Below are positions 63,558 through 64,000 of a DNA stretch of 64,000 nucleotides, piece by piece (the stretch's first letter is position 1; each line of letters starts with the position of its first letter). The notes beneath the pieces were generated by a model that saw only the letters and a program-made list of their open reading frames with translations, was not told the origin of the DNA and did no database searches. The position numbers and the translations under genes were made by a program. Source of the stretch: Micromonospora zamorensis (lineage in GTDB: Bacteria > Actinomycetota > Actinomycetes > Mycobacteriales > Micromonosporaceae); assembly GCF_900090275.1 (NCBI RefSeq), contig NZ_LT607755.1, positions 682,001 through 746,000 on the forward strand, written 5' to 3'.

Positions 63558-64000
63558 GTGAGCACCGATGGTCTGATCGTGGTCGACAAGCCCGGCGGCA
63601 TGACGTCGCACGACGTGGTGGCGCGGATCCGCCGGCTGGCGAAGACCCGACGGGTCGGGCACGGCGGCACCCTCGACCCGATGGCCACCGGGGTGCTGGT
63701 GATCGGTGTGGGCCGAGCCACCCGCCTGCTGACCTATGTGATCGGCGCGGGCAAGAGCTACAACGGCACCATCCGGCTGGGCCAGGCCACCGTCACCGAC
63801 GACGCCGAGGGCGATGTGATCGCCACCGCGCCCGCCGGTCACCTCACCGACGACGCGATCCGGTCGGCGCTGACCGCGCTCAGCGGCGAGGTCGAGCAGG
63901 TGCCGAGCGCGGTCAGCGCCATCAAGATCGACGGCCAGCGGGCGTACAAGCGGGTCCGCGACGGGGAGAGCGTCGAGCTGCCCGCGCGCCGGGTCACCAT
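63558..64000 (+). CDS. truB: tRNA pseudouridine(55) synthase (5' part; runs off window)
   Basis: Makes pseudouridine 55 in tRNA. The visible 147 residues contain the catalytic loop [20 protein letters not shown] (Asp in TLDP), [19 protein letters not shown] at the start and [23 protein letters not shown] start 57 bp after the MATE stop; CAGGCT ends 8 nt upstream. The gene continues past 64000. Confidence 0.95.
   Translation, partial: MSTDGLIVVDKPGGMTSHDVVARIRRLAKTRRVGHGGTLDPMATGVLVIGVGRATRLLTYVIGAGKSYNGTIRLGQATVTDDAEGDVIATAPAGHLTDDAIRSALTALSGEVEQVPSAVSAIKIDGQRAYKRVRDGESVELPARRVT

Overview
The window is very GC-rich chromosomal DNA from a filamentous-type actinobacterium. Frequent GTG starts, many GTGA/ATGA stop-start overlaps, mRNAs that look leaderless, PadR regulators, a DUF574-type methyltransferase and the gene order dxr-rseP-ispG ... 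rimP-nusA-ylxR-infB-DUF503-rbfA-nrnA-MATE-truB all point to Micromonosporaceae, most probably Micromonospora. This assignment is inferred from gene content and family knowledge; no search was run.

Layout. 1-2.6 kb: end of a FAD oxidoreductase gene, a YihY/BrkB membrane protein and a GNAT enzyme. 2.7-6.7 kb: a 1230-residue secreted enzyme of GH87 (alpha-1,3-glucanase) type with a long array of accessory domains. 6.8-9.6 kb: a small unknown gene, a frameshifted Rhs/lectin toxin remnant with a coupled downstream small gene, and a Uma2-type nuclease-like gene. 9.6-13.3 kb: dxr, rseP, ispG (MEP isoprenoid pathway plus a site-2 protease). 13.4-31.9 kb: PadR/MFS pair, DUF4081-GNAT, secreted lysozyme-like protein, a large repeat-rich gap, a fused asymmetric ABC exporter, an Old Yellow Enzyme, a dicarboxylate symporter, a thiol-dependent quinone reductase, a thiolase, a methyltransferase, a PAS-GGDEF-EAL protein and a metallo-beta-lactamase-fold hydrolase.

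32.2-40.0 kb holds a coherent catabolic cluster: amino acid/amine permease, glutamine-synthetase-like ligase, aldehyde dehydrogenase, short-chain dehydrogenase and gamma-glutamyl hydrolase. This is the logic of a gamma-glutamylation route for amines (Puu-like, or the GlnA4 ethanolamine route of Streptomyces). A secreted PQQ-type sugar dehydrogenase lies inside it on the opposite strand. 40.2-44.2 kb encodes a giant hybrid sensor kinase / response regulator / PP2C phosphatase / anti-sigma kinase, convergent with a STAS anti-anti-sigma factor. 44.3-52.4 kb: methionine aminopeptidase, VIT1-like transporter, a nucleotidyltransferase-like protein, a deazaflavin-dependent reductase, a PadR-ABC-permease operon and two ferritin-like (DUF4439) genes. 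52.5 kb to the end is the translation/ribosome-maturation operon through the start of truB.

The most unusual signals are in the DNA itself. A 59-bp element is flanked by GTGA and sits exactly between stop and start codons of gene pairs that would otherwise overlap by GTGA; there are three tandem copies at 38.5 kb, one copy at 45.1 kb and a half copy that supplies the start of a gene at 46.6 kb. Other features of note are several families of intergenic palindromes, a four-copy 26-nt module at 17.4-17.7 kb, a coding 27-bp minisatellite, a Rhs toxin-tip/small-gene remnant with a TTA codon, and an ABC exporter whose degenerate motifs all fall in one composite ATP site. The proS gene that separates ispG and rimP in Streptomyces is absent from this window, where about 39 kb of other genes lie between them.
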